From Alkalihalobacterium alkalinitrilicum (lineage in GTDB: Bacteria; Bacillota; Bacilli; Bacillales; Bacillaceae_F): 64,000 nucleotides of DNA. The translations under genes and the position numbers were made by a program. Numbering within the stretch: the first letter of the stretch is position 1; every line of letters begins with the position of its first letter. The notes beneath the pieces are model-generated. The model worked only from the letters and a program-made list of their open reading frames with translations. It was not told the origin of the DNA and searched no databases. The stretch spans positions 2,033,843-2,097,842 of the forward strand of contig NZ_KV917368.1 of the NCBI RefSeq assembly GCF_002019605.1, read 5' to 3'. Positions 55,056 through 64,000 of this stretch are shown piece by piece.

Positions 55056-57626
55056 ATGAGTGATAATATGAATACACGAACAGGGCGTCGTCGTGCAAAA
55101 GAACAAACGAAGGCGACACCTAAGAAAAAAAGAAAAGGTTTATTGAAGAAATTATTCATTGCAGCTGTCGTATTTTTTACTGTACTCGTTTTAGCTGGAG
55201 GAATTACAGTATTCGCAATGATCGCTTCTGCACCTCCATTAGACCAAGAACGTCTAATGCTTGCGCAACCTGCTGAATTTTTAGATCAAAGTGACGAATC
55301 GTTTACAAGACTTGAAGGAGTAGAAAACCGAATTCGCGTAAGTATTAATGATATTCCAGAACTAGTAGAAAATGCGTTTATCTCCGTTGAAGACATTCGC
55401 TTCCGTGAACATTTCGGCGTTGATGTCCGGCGATTATTTGGGGCAGTTGCTGCCAATATTACAGGTGGCTTTGGTGCTGAAGGTGCAAGTACCATTACCC
55501 AACAGGTTGTAAAAAATTTATTTTTATCACCTGAAAAAACCATGTCTCGTAAATTACAAGAACAATACTTGGCGGTTAAATTAGAGCAACAATATTCAAA
55601 AGATCAAATTTTAGAAATGTATTTAAATGCTATTTATTTTGGCAGTGGTGCATATGGGGTTCAACAAGCTTCAATTACGTATTTCGATAAAGCAAATTTA
55701 GAGGACTTAACGATTGAAGATGCAGCCCTTCTGGCTGGTATTCCACAACGTCCTAATCACTTTAATCCTCTAAAAAACCCTGAAGCTGCTGAACAACGAA
55801 GAAATACAGTCATCTCATTAATGGAAAGGCACGGTAAGATTACAAGTGATGAAGCTGATCAAGCAAGAGCTGTTTCCGTCATTGAGCAACTAAATCCTGC
55901 GGAGCAAGAAGAAAATCCTTATCAAGCGTTTATTGATCAAGTGCTATCAGAAGTTGAGGCCATTGAAGGAATTACAACAAGTGATTTATATACAGCTGGT
56001 TTAAAAATATATACGACACTTGATCGCGATGCTCAAACACATGTAGAAAAAGTGCTTCAAACGGATGAATTCATCCAAGGATATCCTGATAATCCAGACT
56101 TTCAAGCTGGGGTCACTCTCATCGATACAGCTACGGGGCAAATAAAAGCAATCGGTAGCGGACGACACCCTCATGAAGTCAAACGAGGCTTTAATTTCGC
56201 TACAGATATAAAGAAACAACCTGGTTCAACGATCAAACCCGTATTAGATTACGGTCCAGTAATCGAACATTTAAAATGGTCTACAGGTAAAATCATTGTC
56301 GATGAACCACATAACTATTCAAACGGTACACCAATTCGTAACCACAATCGAAGTTTTGCTGGACCTGTTACGATGAGAAAAGCATTAGCTGACTCATTAA
56401 ATATTCCCGCAATTAAAGCGCTCCAAGAAGTAGGCTTAGACAATGCTAAAGAATTTGCACAAACACTTGGTATTCCATTTGAAAATGATCAAATTTACGA
56501 ACCTTATGGAATCGGTGGATTTACAACAGGGATTTCCACTTTAGATTTAGCTGGTTCCTTTGCTGCGTTTGGGAATGAAGGAGTATTTATTGAGCCCCAC
56601 ACGGTTCGAAAAATTGAGTTTCCAGATGGACGCGTCATTAAAATGAGTCCAGATCCGGTTGTTGCAATGAGTGACTATACTGCATTTATGGTAAGTGACA
56701 TGCTAAAGTCCGTCGTTACCGCTGGGACAGGTGCTAACGCAAACATACCTAACTTACCACTGGCTGGTAAAACAGGTACGACGAATTTTGATGAAGATGA
56801 TAGAAAGCGACTCAATATCCCTGATGGCGGTGTTCCAGACGTTTGGTTTGCTGGTTATACGACACGGTATACGGCAGCGGTTTGGACAGGTTATGATCGC
56901 AAAGGAGAACAAAATTACATTCATGGAACGACTGAACGAAGACTAGCTCAACATATTTTTAAAGCTATAATGGAAGAAGTATCAAAAAATATTGAAACTC
57001 CTGATTTTAATCAACCAGATTCTGTCGTTAGAGTCGGGGTTGAACGAAAAACAGGATTACTTCCTAGCCCTTTTACACCACAAAGTGAAATCGTCTACGA
57101 ATATTTTGTGAAAGGTACAGAGCCAACAAAAATGTCTGAAGCCTTTCAAAGTATCCCTAATCCTACTGGCTTAAAAGTTGGGTACAATGAAGATACAGAT
57201 CAAATCTTGATTACTTGGGGTTATCCTAATAATCAAAAAAATTCGGTTACTTTTAATATTCTCCAAAGTGTCGACAATGGTGGATTTGAACCAATTATGA
57301 CGACGAAAGATATGCAACATATCGTAACAAGTCCAACGCCAGGGTCAACGTATCGCTTCCAAGTCATTGCTGTTGCTGATGAAAACCCTAATTTAAAAAG
57401 TGACCCTGTTCAAGGAGAAGTTAGAATACCCGAAATTGAAATCGAAGAGCCAATTGAAGAAGAACCCGAACAACCAGAAGAACCACCTGTAGATGAAGAT
57501 GAAGAATTGCCAATTGAGTTAATTCCAGAACCTGACCCAGTTCCTGATGATGAGGATGTTGAAGAGGATGATACTGCAGCTAGCGCATCTACAGATGTAA
57601 GAGAAGAAGATGAGGAAGACAACTAA
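55056..57626 (+). CDS. ponA: Penicillin-binding protein 1A/1B (bifunctional)
   Basis: 856 residues from ATG 55056 with AAGGA upstream, 94 bp after recU. Basic cytoplasmic tail, membrane helix (about 32-53), GT51 glycosyltransferase with catalytic Glu112 in SVEDIRF, transpeptidase with STIK (Ser391), SLN (447-449) and KTGT (572-575), a FN3-like domain (about 705-785) and a very acidic C-terminal tail of about 70 residues. The architecture equals B. subtilis PBP1. The downstream terminator is interrupted by the IS66 insertion point. Confidence 0.96.
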   Translation: MSDNMNTRTGRRRAKEQTKATPKKKRKGLLKKLFIAAVVFFTVLVLAGGITVFAMIASAPPLDQERLMLAQPAEFLDQSDESFTRLEGVENRIRVSINDIPELVENAFISVEDIRFREHFGVDVRRLFGAVAANITGGFGAEGASTITQQVVKNLFLSPEKTMSRKLQEQYLAVKLEQQYSKDQILEMYLNAIYFGSGAYGVQQASITYFDKANLEDLTIEDAALLAGIPQRPNHFNPLKNPEAAEQRRNTVISLMERHGKITSDEADQARAVSVIEQLNPAEQEENPYQAFIDQVLSEVEAIEGITTSDLYTAGLKIYTTLDRDAQTHVEKVLQTDEFIQGYPDNPDFQAGVTLIDTATGQIKAIGSGRHPHEVKRGFNFATDIKKQPGSTIKPVLDYGPVIEHLKWSTGKIIVDEPHNYSNGTPIRNHNRSFAGPVTMRKALADSLNIPAIKALQEVGLDNAKEFAQTLGIPFENDQIYEPYGIGGFTTGISTLDLAGSFAAFGNEGVFIEPHTVRKIEFPDGRVIKMSPDPVVAMSDYTAFMVSDMLKSVVTAGTGANANIPNLPLAGKTGTTNFDEDDRKRLNIPDGGVPDVWFAGYTTRYTAAVWTGYDRKGEQNYIHGTTERRLAQHIFKAIMEEVSKNIETPDFNQPDSVVRVGVERKTGLLPSPFTPQSEIVYEYFVKGTEPTKMSEAFQSIPNPTGLKVGYNEDTDQILITWGYPNNQKNSVTFNILQSVDNGGFEPIMTTKDMQHIVTSPTPGSTYRFQVIAVADENPNLKSDPVQGEVRIPEIEIEEPIEEEPEQPEEPPVDEDEELPIELIPEPDPVPDDEDVEEDDTAASASTDVREEDEEDN

Positions 57627-57649
57627 AACGAAGCAACTTAGGTCGCAAG

Positions 57650-57682
57650 AAAAAGAGGCTGAACTACTTTCAGCCTCTTTTT
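57650..57682 (+). terminator. ponA terminator
   Basis: AAAAGAGGCTGAA and TTCAGCCTCTTTT perfect stem with a five-base loop and a T-run. The last bases of its T-run, CTTTTTCA, are the target duplicated by the IS66 element. Confidence 0.92.
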
Positions 57683-57684
57683 CA
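57677..57684. repeat. Target site duplication of IS66, left
   Basis: CTTTTTCA, exactly repeated at 60096-60103. Eight bp is the IS66 duplication length. Confidence 0.95.
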
Positions 57685-57776
57685 GTAAGCCCGAAATATA
57701 AAAAAATAGCGCACCTTTCCGGTACGCATGACGAATAGCCGTATATCACGACTTTTTTATCGAATATACGGCATAT

Positions 57777-59387
57777 TTATTTTTTCATACATGATACCTG
57801 GATCATTTTGGACCAGGGCATGTACTGATTTAAAATTTCAGGGTTTTGATGGATGCCGATATTCGGTAGATCCGTCAAAAGTTTCTTTATGTATTCGTAG
57901 AAATCGACACCGTTACTTTTGGCGGTTTCCGCGATGCTTAAACAGATGGCGTTTGCTTTGGCACCAGCTTCACTAACTGAAAAGAGCCAGTTTTTTCTCC
58001 CCAGAACATTGGGGCGGATGGCGTTTTCGGCTGGATTATTATCGATTTCAATGCGACCATCGTTCAAGAAAGCTTTGAGCCCATTCGCTCGGTTTAAAGT
58101 ATATTCAGCTGCCTTGGCGAGTGCATTTTTTCCGAAGAATGGTGATGTTTCAGCCCAGTTTAGGAATTTCTCCACAATTGGCTTTGAGTATTTTTGGCGT
58201 TTTTTTCTACGCTTACTCGGAGACAAATGTTTAAATTTCCTTTCTAATTGATACAACTCATCGCAATACTTCACACCAATTTGGCCATTTTTGCTGTCTG
58301 CTTTCATCCAATAACGACGAACATGAGCCCAACAATTTGCGAAAGTAATATCATTAATTTTATCATAGGCTGAGTAACCATCGCAGATGATTGTTCCATT
58401 AAAACTTTCTATGAAACTTTCAAGGACAGATCTCGCTCGTGACAAGGAACTTTGAAATAAAGTAATCGTAGGCCCTTGGCTTGGCACACTTCGATATACC
58501 CAGTTATAGGCATTTGTTTGGCCAGATTTACCGTCAGAACGATGAATAATTTTCGAATAGGTTTCATCGACATGTAAGACAGATTTAGACATCATCATGG
58601 CTTTCATTCGGTCGTAAATGGGCAATAACCAATCGTGTGCAGCACGAATGACCCAGTTAGAAAGGTTTTTATCATTTGTATTTAGTCCGTAACGTTCCCA
58701 TTCATTAACCTGACGGTAAAGTGGTAAGTATAGCGCAAATTTATCATGGATGACTTCGGCCAATACGCTAGGACTTGCAATACTTCGTTGAATAGCTGGC
58801 TTTGGAGCTTTCCCACGTTTAATCTGCGCAGAATGAGATGAATCGCTTTTGCAGTTGCTTATACATTCATAGGCATGTTCAATATGCTTTACTTTTTTCA
58901 TCCTTGCAGGGATATATACCGCTTCTTCACGAACGATACTACTACCGATTTCAACCATTTGGCTTTGGCAACAATCACAGACAGTGTTTTCTGGGTGATG
59001 GTGAATTTCTTTAATTTCCACATCATCACGCAAAGAGTCATTTCTTTTTTTCTTTTGTATTTTTCGAACAACAGTATAAGAAATCATCTGTTGGCTTTGT
59101 TCTTCTGTGTGCTCAGAATCGCTAAAAGACGGATCGTCTTCAAACAATGACATTTGCCCATCGGGCATATTATATTTCGATTTTTCTGTTTTAGATCCAA
59201 ATAAGAGCTTTGTTAAGTGTTGAAGTTGTTGTGATAACGCTTCGTTCTGTTTCAACGATTGATCCAACTTTTTTGATAACTCTTGGTTTTGTTGATTGGA
59301 ATGAGCCAATTGCTCTTCAAGCAATCGAATTAATTTCTCGGACTGAATTTCATTTCTAGAAGAACCGTTAGCCACATGATTCACCAC
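57777..59387 (-). CDS. tnpC: IS66 transposase TnpC
   Basis: 536 residues from GTG 59387. An N-terminal leucine-zipper region with many Gln, a zinc-finger-like CDCCQS and CISNC segment, then the DDE domain: VLHVDETYSKI, TIICDGYSAYDKI and the Glu in IEIDNNPAENAIRPNVLGRKNWLF. All catalytic residues are present, and no internal stop or shift is seen. Begins 78 bp after tnpB. It should be able to supply transposase, though the element lacks an intact tnpA. Confidence 0.95.
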   Translation of the reverse strand: MVNHVANGSSRNEIQSEKLIRLLEEQLAHSNQQNQELSKKLDQSLKQNEALSQQLQHLTKLLFGSKTEKSKYNMPDGQMSLFEDDPSFSDSEHTEEQSQQMISYTVVRKIQKKKRNDSLRDDVEIKEIHHHPENTVCDCCQSQMVEIGSSIVREEAVYIPARMKKVKHIEHAYECISNCKSDSSHSAQIKRGKAPKPAIQRSIASPSVLAEVIHDKFALYLPLYRQVNEWERYGLNTNDKNLSNWVIRAAHDWLLPIYDRMKAMMMSKSVLHVDETYSKIIHRSDGKSGQTNAYNWVYRSVPSQGPTITLFQSSLSRARSVLESFIESFNGTIICDGYSAYDKINDITFANCWAHVRRYWMKADSKNGQIGVKYCDELYQLERKFKHLSPSKRRKKRQKYSKPIVEKFLNWAETSPFFGKNALAKAAEYTLNRANGLKAFLNDGRIEIDNNPAENAIRPNVLGRKNWLFSVSEAGAKANAICLSIAETAKSNGVDFYEYIKKLLTDLPNIGIHQNPEILNQYMPWSKMIQVSCMKK

Positions 59388-59465
59388 ATTTCGTTCAAAT
59401 TCGCTCTTTTTATTATAACTAGTTTGAACGGTGGAATAAAGATAAAATTCACTGCTTTACAGCTT

Positions 59466-59819
59466 TTAGAATACTCCTTTTGATGATGGAAGAATCGCCT
59501 TTGGTTGCTCAATAGATAACCCTTCAAGGAGCCAGCGGAGCTCTTTTTGGGAAAGATTTCGTACTTCGTTTTCATTTTTAGGCCATTGAAGCTTTCCGTT
59601 ATCTAACCGTTTATAAAGCATGGCAAAGCCATCACCGTCAAAATATAAACATTTATAGCGATCTTTACTCCAACCAGAGAATAAGAAAATCGAATCGCTA
59701 TATGGATCAAGTTCGAAAGAATCTTGAACAAGTGTGGCCAACCCATCGATGCCCTTCCGCATATCGGTTTTTCCACAAATGATATAGATATTTTTCACAC
59801 TTGTATAATCCTGTTTCAT
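59466..59819 (-). CDS. tnpB: IS66 accessory protein TnpB
   Basis: 117 residues from ATG 59819, overlapping the tnpA stop as ATGA. The motifs IYIICGKTDMRKGIDGLATLV and FLFSGWSKDRYKCLYFDGDGFAMLYKRL are diagnostic of IS66 Orf2. It is needed for transposition in IS66-type elements such as ISRh1 or IS679 (family knowledge). Complete. Confidence 0.95.
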   Translation of the reverse strand: MKQDYTSVKNIYIICGKTDMRKGIDGLATLVQDSFELDPYSDSIFLFSGWSKDRYKCLYFDGDGFAMLYKRLDNGKLQWPKNENEVRNLSQKELRWLLEGLSIEQPKAILPSSKGVF

Positions 59820-60011
59820 AGATGTTTCAACTCCCTCATCACGGTTTGGATAGTGCGCTCATCTACGCCGTGGAAGAAGGAGATTTCAGCGTCTGCCGTT
59901 TTGATCATGCAAATGCTGTTTTGAAAGTGTTGCCGGAGGCATCGGTGTATCAAGATATTTACTTTCTGAGTGAAGTGTAACGGGGACAATTGTTAACTTT
60001 TTTTGTGGCAT
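59816..60011 (-). pseudogene. tnpA: Degenerate IS66 TnpA
   Basis: A 41-residue ORF from ATG 60011 (AAGGAGG upstream) with VPVTLHSESKYLDTP and a 30-residue frame from 59908 encoding the typical TnpA end IKTADAEISFFHGVDERTIQT are in different frames. A normal TnpA has about 100 residues with an N-terminal helix-turn-helix, which is absent here. This suggests a deletion plus frameshift, so the element may not move on its own. A short functional variant cannot be excluded. Confidence 0.7.
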
Positions 60012-60095
60012 AAGAAAAGCACCTCCTTTATTTGATACTTGTATCGTACCAGGAGGCGCTGCGTCTTTATATGCGTTGTTTGAAGTAGGGCTTAC

Positions 60096-60103
60096 CTTTT
60101 TCA
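60096..60103. repeat. Target site duplication of IS66, right
   Basis: CTTTTTCA, identical to 57677-57684. Confidence 0.95.
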
Positions 60104-60144
60104 ATATGATTTCTGTTATTTCATTAGTTATAATATATTTGTTC

Positions 60145-63100
60145 TTAATAAACAAAACGTTTCAATTCATCTAATTCTTTCATCAAGGATGATTTAACTT
60201 CTGCCTCAAACAATGCCTCAAAGCGGCTCAGCTCATTTTCTATTGATTCAACCAATCGAAACTTCAACTCTTTCTCGATGACTTGTAATTTCTGTTCGAA
60301 TTCTTGTGACATCAATTTCGAAATGTCTGTAATAACTTCTCTTGAACTTTCTACCCCATCTGCAACGATCATTTCTTTAAATTCTTTTACAACACCATTT
60401 TCAAAAAAGTCTTTCTTTGACTTTAATAGTGGTAAATACTTTTTAGTATCTAAAGAAATTGCCATATCTCGTAATTCAACTGAAATCGCTTCTAACTCAA
60501 TTTCGTGTTCACAATAAATGTAAGGTAATTCTTTTTTCAACAAAGTGATTTGTTCACTCAACCACTTTTTTGCTCGTTCTTTCATTTTCTCTTCCATCCG
60601 AATGGCTGTTGCTTCAAGCTCTTGTTTCAAGAAATATTCCCCTAAACCTCGCCACTCTTTGATCGCTCCAAATAATTGTTCATGTAGTTCTTTTTTGCTA
60701 TTACCTGTCAGAACAGCAACATTAATTGCACTTGCAAAGTAATCATTTAAGACGAAGCGCATACGATCACGTAAATAAAGAACAAGCTGATCAAACTCCA
60801 ATAAAATATCTCTTAACGCAAAGGCAAACGTTGAGTTCTGTACATATTCCATTTGAGTTTCTACCGTTTGTTTTAGCTTTTCATGCTTTTTCTTTTGCTC
60901 ATTTGCCTCTTCATTCATAAATGAAATACTGTCTTTAAGTTTACTTGTAAACTGCCCGAGTTGATCTGTTATCATTTTAACACTAAGCTGTTTCAACTCT
61001 AGGATCGTGTATTCATAAAAAGAACGTTCAAATTTTGCAAAAGTTGTTTCATGATCCAGGTTTTGTTTTTTCGCCTGAAGTCCTTCTTTACTCGATAAAT
61101 GATATAGTCTCGGACGTTCAATGCCATTACGTCTCAACTGATCATATACGTGTTTCCTTACACCATTTAATTCTCCTTCACTACTCGCTAAGTCAGCAGC
61201 ATTAATGACAAAGTAAAGCTTATCATGAGCAAAACTTTCATTTACTTTCCCCATCTGTTGAAGGAAATATTGATCAGCTTTTGAGAACGCATGGTTGTAA
61301 TAGGTTAAATAGAAAATAGCATCAGATTGGCGCATCTGTTGAAATGCAACATTTGTATGACGACCATGAATAGAATTAACACCAGGTGTATCAACAAGCA
61401 CAATTCCTTTTTTCGTAATAGGGCTGTCAAAGTAAATATTTACTTTTTCAATTAAACATGCTTTACTCTCTTCAGCGACCAATGACTGCATTTCTTCGTG
61501 AGTCACTTTAAATTCACTTCCAAGTTTCCATTCTGTTGCAGCCACACTTTTCTGAATGGTTACTAAATACTCGGCATATGTTTTTTGCCAACTCGAAACA
61601 TATTCTTTCATATTCGGCTTCCAGTTAGCTAATTGATCTATATCAAGTGATACATCTAGTTGCTCACTTACAGCCTTTACTTCGTGGTTTAATGCATCTA
61701 TCGATTTGACCTTTACTTTAGCCGTTCCATGCGGATAGTCCTTAGTTGATTGTTCAACGGTATTTACAGTTGCTGTTGTTGGATTCGGTGAAACAGGTAA
61801 TATATCTTCACCTAATAAAGCGTTTGCGAAACTAGACTTACCAGCACTAAATGCACCAAACAACGAAATAATAAATGTTTGATTTTCATAGCGATCCATT
61901 CGCTCAATTAAATGGTTACGCTCATGTGATACGATCATTTGATTTTGATAATTACGTAATACGTTCTTAATAGAATGTAGCCAAGTTAATGTCTCTTCTT
62001 CAGAAAAATCAAGTTCTGACGTTTCTTCTTCCACTTCCCAGCTCGTATCAATAACACCTTCTTCAGGTAAAATAACATTTGCAAAACCATTTTCCTGATT
62101 ATCTGGGAACGACTTTTTTGACGCTTTCTGAAGATCTTCATTGTATTCTCGATCTGCTGGGTAGGTTGCTAAATGCTGTTGAACCCTTTTGATTTGGGCA
62201 TCAAAATTCGCTTTTTCTTTATTTAATTTCTCAATGTATGCCTCAATATCTTTAAACGTCGCTAAACGATTTTCTAGCATTTTTGCTTCGTCTCGATAGG
62301 CTTCCTGTAATCCTGCAATTTGTAAATCGATAATTTGTCTAGCCTTTTTACGAATTTCTCTAACAATAATTGAAGTCATTTCGTTGGTAAAAGCAAAAAC
62401 ATAATCACGACTCGCATGGTCCGACTTCACATTCTTGTTTAATAATTCAGCTGTGACTTCAAAAGTGAGTCCATTGATAGCCGATTCTATTTCTTCAACA
62501 TTTGTTAATTTCGTTCGATCAATCTTTTGGAAATACGCTTGTACATGAAATAATAACTGGGTTTTTACTTTATCTTGCAAATCACGAACAAGTAACGCTA
62601 ATCGTTCGTCTTGTTCCTCTTGTGTTTTTTTCTTTGAAAATAAAAAACCTACTTTAAATCCTGGTTGGATACTTTCAATCCAGTTACGGGCTAAATCCGT
62701 TGTCGTATACGGAAATAAAATAACATTTTTAAACAATGCACCAAGGTCATCTTCAAAAGCTTTAAAAATGGCTTTGTCATATTGACGTACTTCAGTTAGC
62801 TTTTTCTTCAAATGCTGTTGTTCATCTAACTGTGATGTTTCATAGCCTTTTTCTTTCATTTCTGTTAGGAGTTGTTCCACCGCTTCTAGTTTACCTTCTT
62901 GCAAACGATTTTGTACCGCTTGATATAAACCTTGTTCTAAGCGTAATTGAGAACCATTTAACAACGTATCACTATGAAATAGTAAGGACTTAATTGTTTT
63001 TTCAAATTGTTTAAACTGATTTAATGGATGGTCCGGCTTTTTCATCGTTGTAAAAAATAATCCTAAATGACGGATTTCCCAACGGTTGAATACATCCTGA

Positions 63101-63726
63101 ACTGAACCACGAAAAACAGACAATGGTATTTCTTGTTCATTATGCTTATCGACTTGATTAATAATGATATAAATCGGTTTCTTTTCCAGAGATAATTGCT
63201 TTAAAAAATAGAGATTCGTTTCAGATTGTACGTGATTATAATCCATCACATAAACAATTGCATCCGTCGTATAAAGCTGATCAACCGTTACTGCTTCATG
63301 CGAATCGTCTGTAGAATCAACTCCTGGAGTATCAAGAATACAGCTATGGTCACCTAAAAATGGTAAAGGTGCAGTAATCACCATATTGGAAATTTCATTT
63401 CCATTCATTCCCCATTCACGTACCTGCGTCCAAGGAATTTCACCTTTCCACTCTTTTTGTTCACCATCTTTCGTATGTAATGTTAAACCTAACTCACCAT
63501 TTTTAATCCCAATAATATTAGCACTTGTTGGAATTGGGCTAGTTGGCAAAACTTCTGCTCCCAGTAAAGTATTTAATATCGTCGATTTCCCCGCAGAAAA
63601 ATGACCACAAAAAGCAACTTCAAACGTTTTCTTATCTTGCTTTTCTGCTAATTTACCAAGACGATATTGTTCTTCCTGCGAGAAAGGGATTATTTCTGTT
63701 TTTATCTTCTCTTTTACGACTGTCAT
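60145..63726 (-). CDS. dynA: Dynamin-like GTPase DynA (YpbR)
   Basis: 1193 residues, the same length as B. subtilis DynA and a fusion of two dynamin units. First P-loop GHFSAGKST (41-49), DTPGVDS and NQVDKH; second P-loop GAFSAGKSS near 625, DTPGVNS and NAADLA. Long coiled-coil helices lie between and after. DynA tethers and fuses membranes and protects against membrane damage and phage in B. subtilis. The start is ATG 63726 with GGATGG upstream. The IS66 lies 50 bp beyond its stop, so it is intact. Confidence 0.96.
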   Translation of the reverse strand: MTVVKEKIKTEIIPFSQEEQYRLGKLAEKQDKKTFEVAFCGHFSAGKSTILNTLLGAEVLPTSPIPTSANIIGIKNGELGLTLHTKDGEQKEWKGEIPWTQVREWGMNGNEISNMVITAPLPFLGDHSCILDTPGVDSTDDSHEAVTVDQLYTTDAIVYVMDYNHVQSETNLYFLKQLSLEKKPIYIIINQVDKHNEQEIPLSVFRGSVQDVFNRWEIRHLGLFFTTMKKPDHPLNQFKQFEKTIKSLLFHSDTLLNGSQLRLEQGLYQAVQNRLQEGKLEAVEQLLTEMKEKGYETSQLDEQQHLKKKLTEVRQYDKAIFKAFEDDLGALFKNVILFPYTTTDLARNWIESIQPGFKVGFLFSKKKTQEEQDERLALLVRDLQDKVKTQLLFHVQAYFQKIDRTKLTNVEEIESAINGLTFEVTAELLNKNVKSDHASRDYVFAFTNEMTSIIVREIRKKARQIIDLQIAGLQEAYRDEAKMLENRLATFKDIEAYIEKLNKEKANFDAQIKRVQQHLATYPADREYNEDLQKASKKSFPDNQENGFANVILPEEGVIDTSWEVEEETSELDFSEEETLTWLHSIKNVLRNYQNQMIVSHERNHLIERMDRYENQTFIISLFGAFSAGKSSFANALLGEDILPVSPNPTTATVNTVEQSTKDYPHGTAKVKVKSIDALNHEVKAVSEQLDVSLDIDQLANWKPNMKEYVSSWQKTYAEYLVTIQKSVAATEWKLGSEFKVTHEEMQSLVAEESKACLIEKVNIYFDSPITKKGIVLVDTPGVNSIHGRHTNVAFQQMRQSDAIFYLTYYNHAFSKADQYFLQQMGKVNESFAHDKLYFVINAADLASSEGELNGVRKHVYDQLRRNGIERPRLYHLSSKEGLQAKKQNLDHETTFAKFERSFYEYTILELKQLSVKMITDQLGQFTSKLKDSISFMNEEANEQKKKHEKLKQTVETQMEYVQNSTFAFALRDILLEFDQLVLYLRDRMRFVLNDYFASAINVAVLTGNSKKELHEQLFGAIKEWRGLGEYFLKQELEATAIRMEEKMKERAKKWLSEQITLLKKELPYIYCEHEIELEAISVELRDMAISLDTKKYLPLLKSKKDFFENGVVKEFKEMIVADGVESSREVITDISKLMSQEFEQKLQVIEKELKFRLVESIENELSRFEALFEAEVKSSLMKELDELKRFVY

Positions 63727-63805
63727 TTGTCTCTACACCATCCTTATCCCTTTTACTATAACGAATTTTCTAAAAAATGAGAAGAAGGTTTTTTAATTAC
63801 AAGAT

Positions 63806-63862
63806 GTCTTACCAAAAACATATACAGATTTACCTACTTATCATGTATATGTTAGGTAAGAC
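63806..63862. repeat. Long inverted repeat upstream of dynA
   Basis: GTCTTACC-AACATATACA and TGTATATGTT-GGTAAGAC arms (18 paired bases) with a 17-nt centre. It lies 80 bp before dynA and 19 bp after the stop of the upstream partial gene. No T-run, so it is more likely a regulatory hairpin or operator than a simple terminator. Confidence 0.6.
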
Positions 63863-63880
63863 CTCTCGTGAGAATTCTTT

Positions 63881-64000
63881 TTATAATTTCTTACGGTTAA
63901 CTAACGATTTATAATATAATTTCTCTGTTTCTTCAAATAATGCTTTTAATTGATTGTAAGAATGAAAGTGATCAGGTTCTTTTAAAATAAACGAAAGTCG
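63881..64000 (-). CDS. C-terminal end of an unidentified gene (partial)
   Basis: 39 codons to a TAA stop at 63881. The end is basic and helical (FEETEKLYYKSLVNRKKL). Too short to recognise. It runs in the dynA direction and would lie upstream of dynA. Confidence 0.7.
   Translation of the reverse strand, partial: RLSFILKEPDHFHSYNQLKALFEETEKLYYKSLVNRKKL

Larger units (their letters stand above)
57685..60095 (-). mobile_element. IS66-family insertion sequence, 2411 bp
   Basis: Bounded by GTAAGCCC at 57685 and its complement GGGCTTAC at 60088-60095 and by perfect 8-bp duplications. Contains tnpC (IS66 transposase) and tnpB, with a broken tnpA. Genes run from the 60095 end. The element sits at the ponA terminator and 50 bp from the dynA stop. 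Base composition and codon use are slightly more GC-rich than neighbours, visible in the first 300 bp of each end. Confidence 0.95.

Noticed and set aside
57410-57622. Ser-rich minus-strand frame
   Set aside because: Complement of the acidic Glu/Asp-rich tail of PBP1.

Overview
The window looks like a chromosomal segment of a low-GC, endospore-forming member of the Bacillaceae. Pointers are sporulation genes (a gamma-type SASP-like gene, kapD, racA, a Spo0E-like gene, a YjcZ-type peptide, two YhcN/YlaJ lipoproteins), a bacilliredoxin, AGGAGG-type ribosome binding sites with frequent TTG/GTG starts, and B. subtilis-like neighbourhoods (ydbS-ydbT, yppC/yppE next to recU-ponA, a two-GTPase dynA). 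No rRNA, tRNA, prophage or CRISPR array was seen. Most of it reads as ordinary core genome. The accessory signal lies in three families of intergenic repeats and one IS66 element.

Layout. 1-4081 (minus): signalling cluster of a hybrid sensor kinase, a CheR-type methyltransferase and a truncated receiver protein. 4254-9023 (minus): ilvE, small genes including a zinc-ribbon peptide and an Asn-rich SASP-like gene, and a class B PBP3-like lipoprotein. 9307-13236: a GbsR-type regulator divergent from the complete opuAA-opuAB-opuAC glycine betaine importer. 13770-20557: DUF5658 protein, RlmI-like methyltransferase, YebC-family protein, an MFS exporter ending in a repeat, kapD, small ORFs and yidD. 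20559-24432: DUF523/DUF1722 protein, lipoproteins and a Spo0E-like protein. 24601-25771: lysine riboswitch, terminator and dapA. 25869-34480: transporters, an NRDE protein, a TelA/XpaC-like pair, an MBL hydrolase and a DUF2777-like protein. 34646-39496 (minus): ydbT, ydbS, a 69-residue protein resembling sigma factor region 1.1, cvfC, and three thioredoxin-fold genes including brxA. 39510-45539: SLC13 permease, aminotransferase, yjcZ with a 125-bp tandem repeat, ytzC, rnz, YitT. 45862-49691: hemAT, cheV, ilvA. 49968-57626: small membrane protein, TRIC channel, sulfurtransferase, yppE, racA, yppC, recU, ponA. 57685-60095: an IS66 element with a perfect 8-bp target duplication, inserted in the T-tract of the ponA terminator. 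60145-63726: dynA. 63881-64000: the end of an unidentified gene.

Themes. Osmoprotection (opuA with its own regulator), thiol redox homeostasis (brxA plus two thioredoxin-fold proteins), aerotaxis/chemotaxis (hemAT, cheV and the CheR/kinase cluster), amino-acid metabolism (ilvE, ilvA, lysine-controlled dapA), cell wall and membrane (pbpC, ponA, dynA) and sporulation. The least explained items are the repeat families, above all the one that begins at stop codons with a head-tail-head architecture, the sigma-1.1-like small protein, and the 52-residue/12-residue ORF pair. All calls come from reading the sequence; no database search was run.
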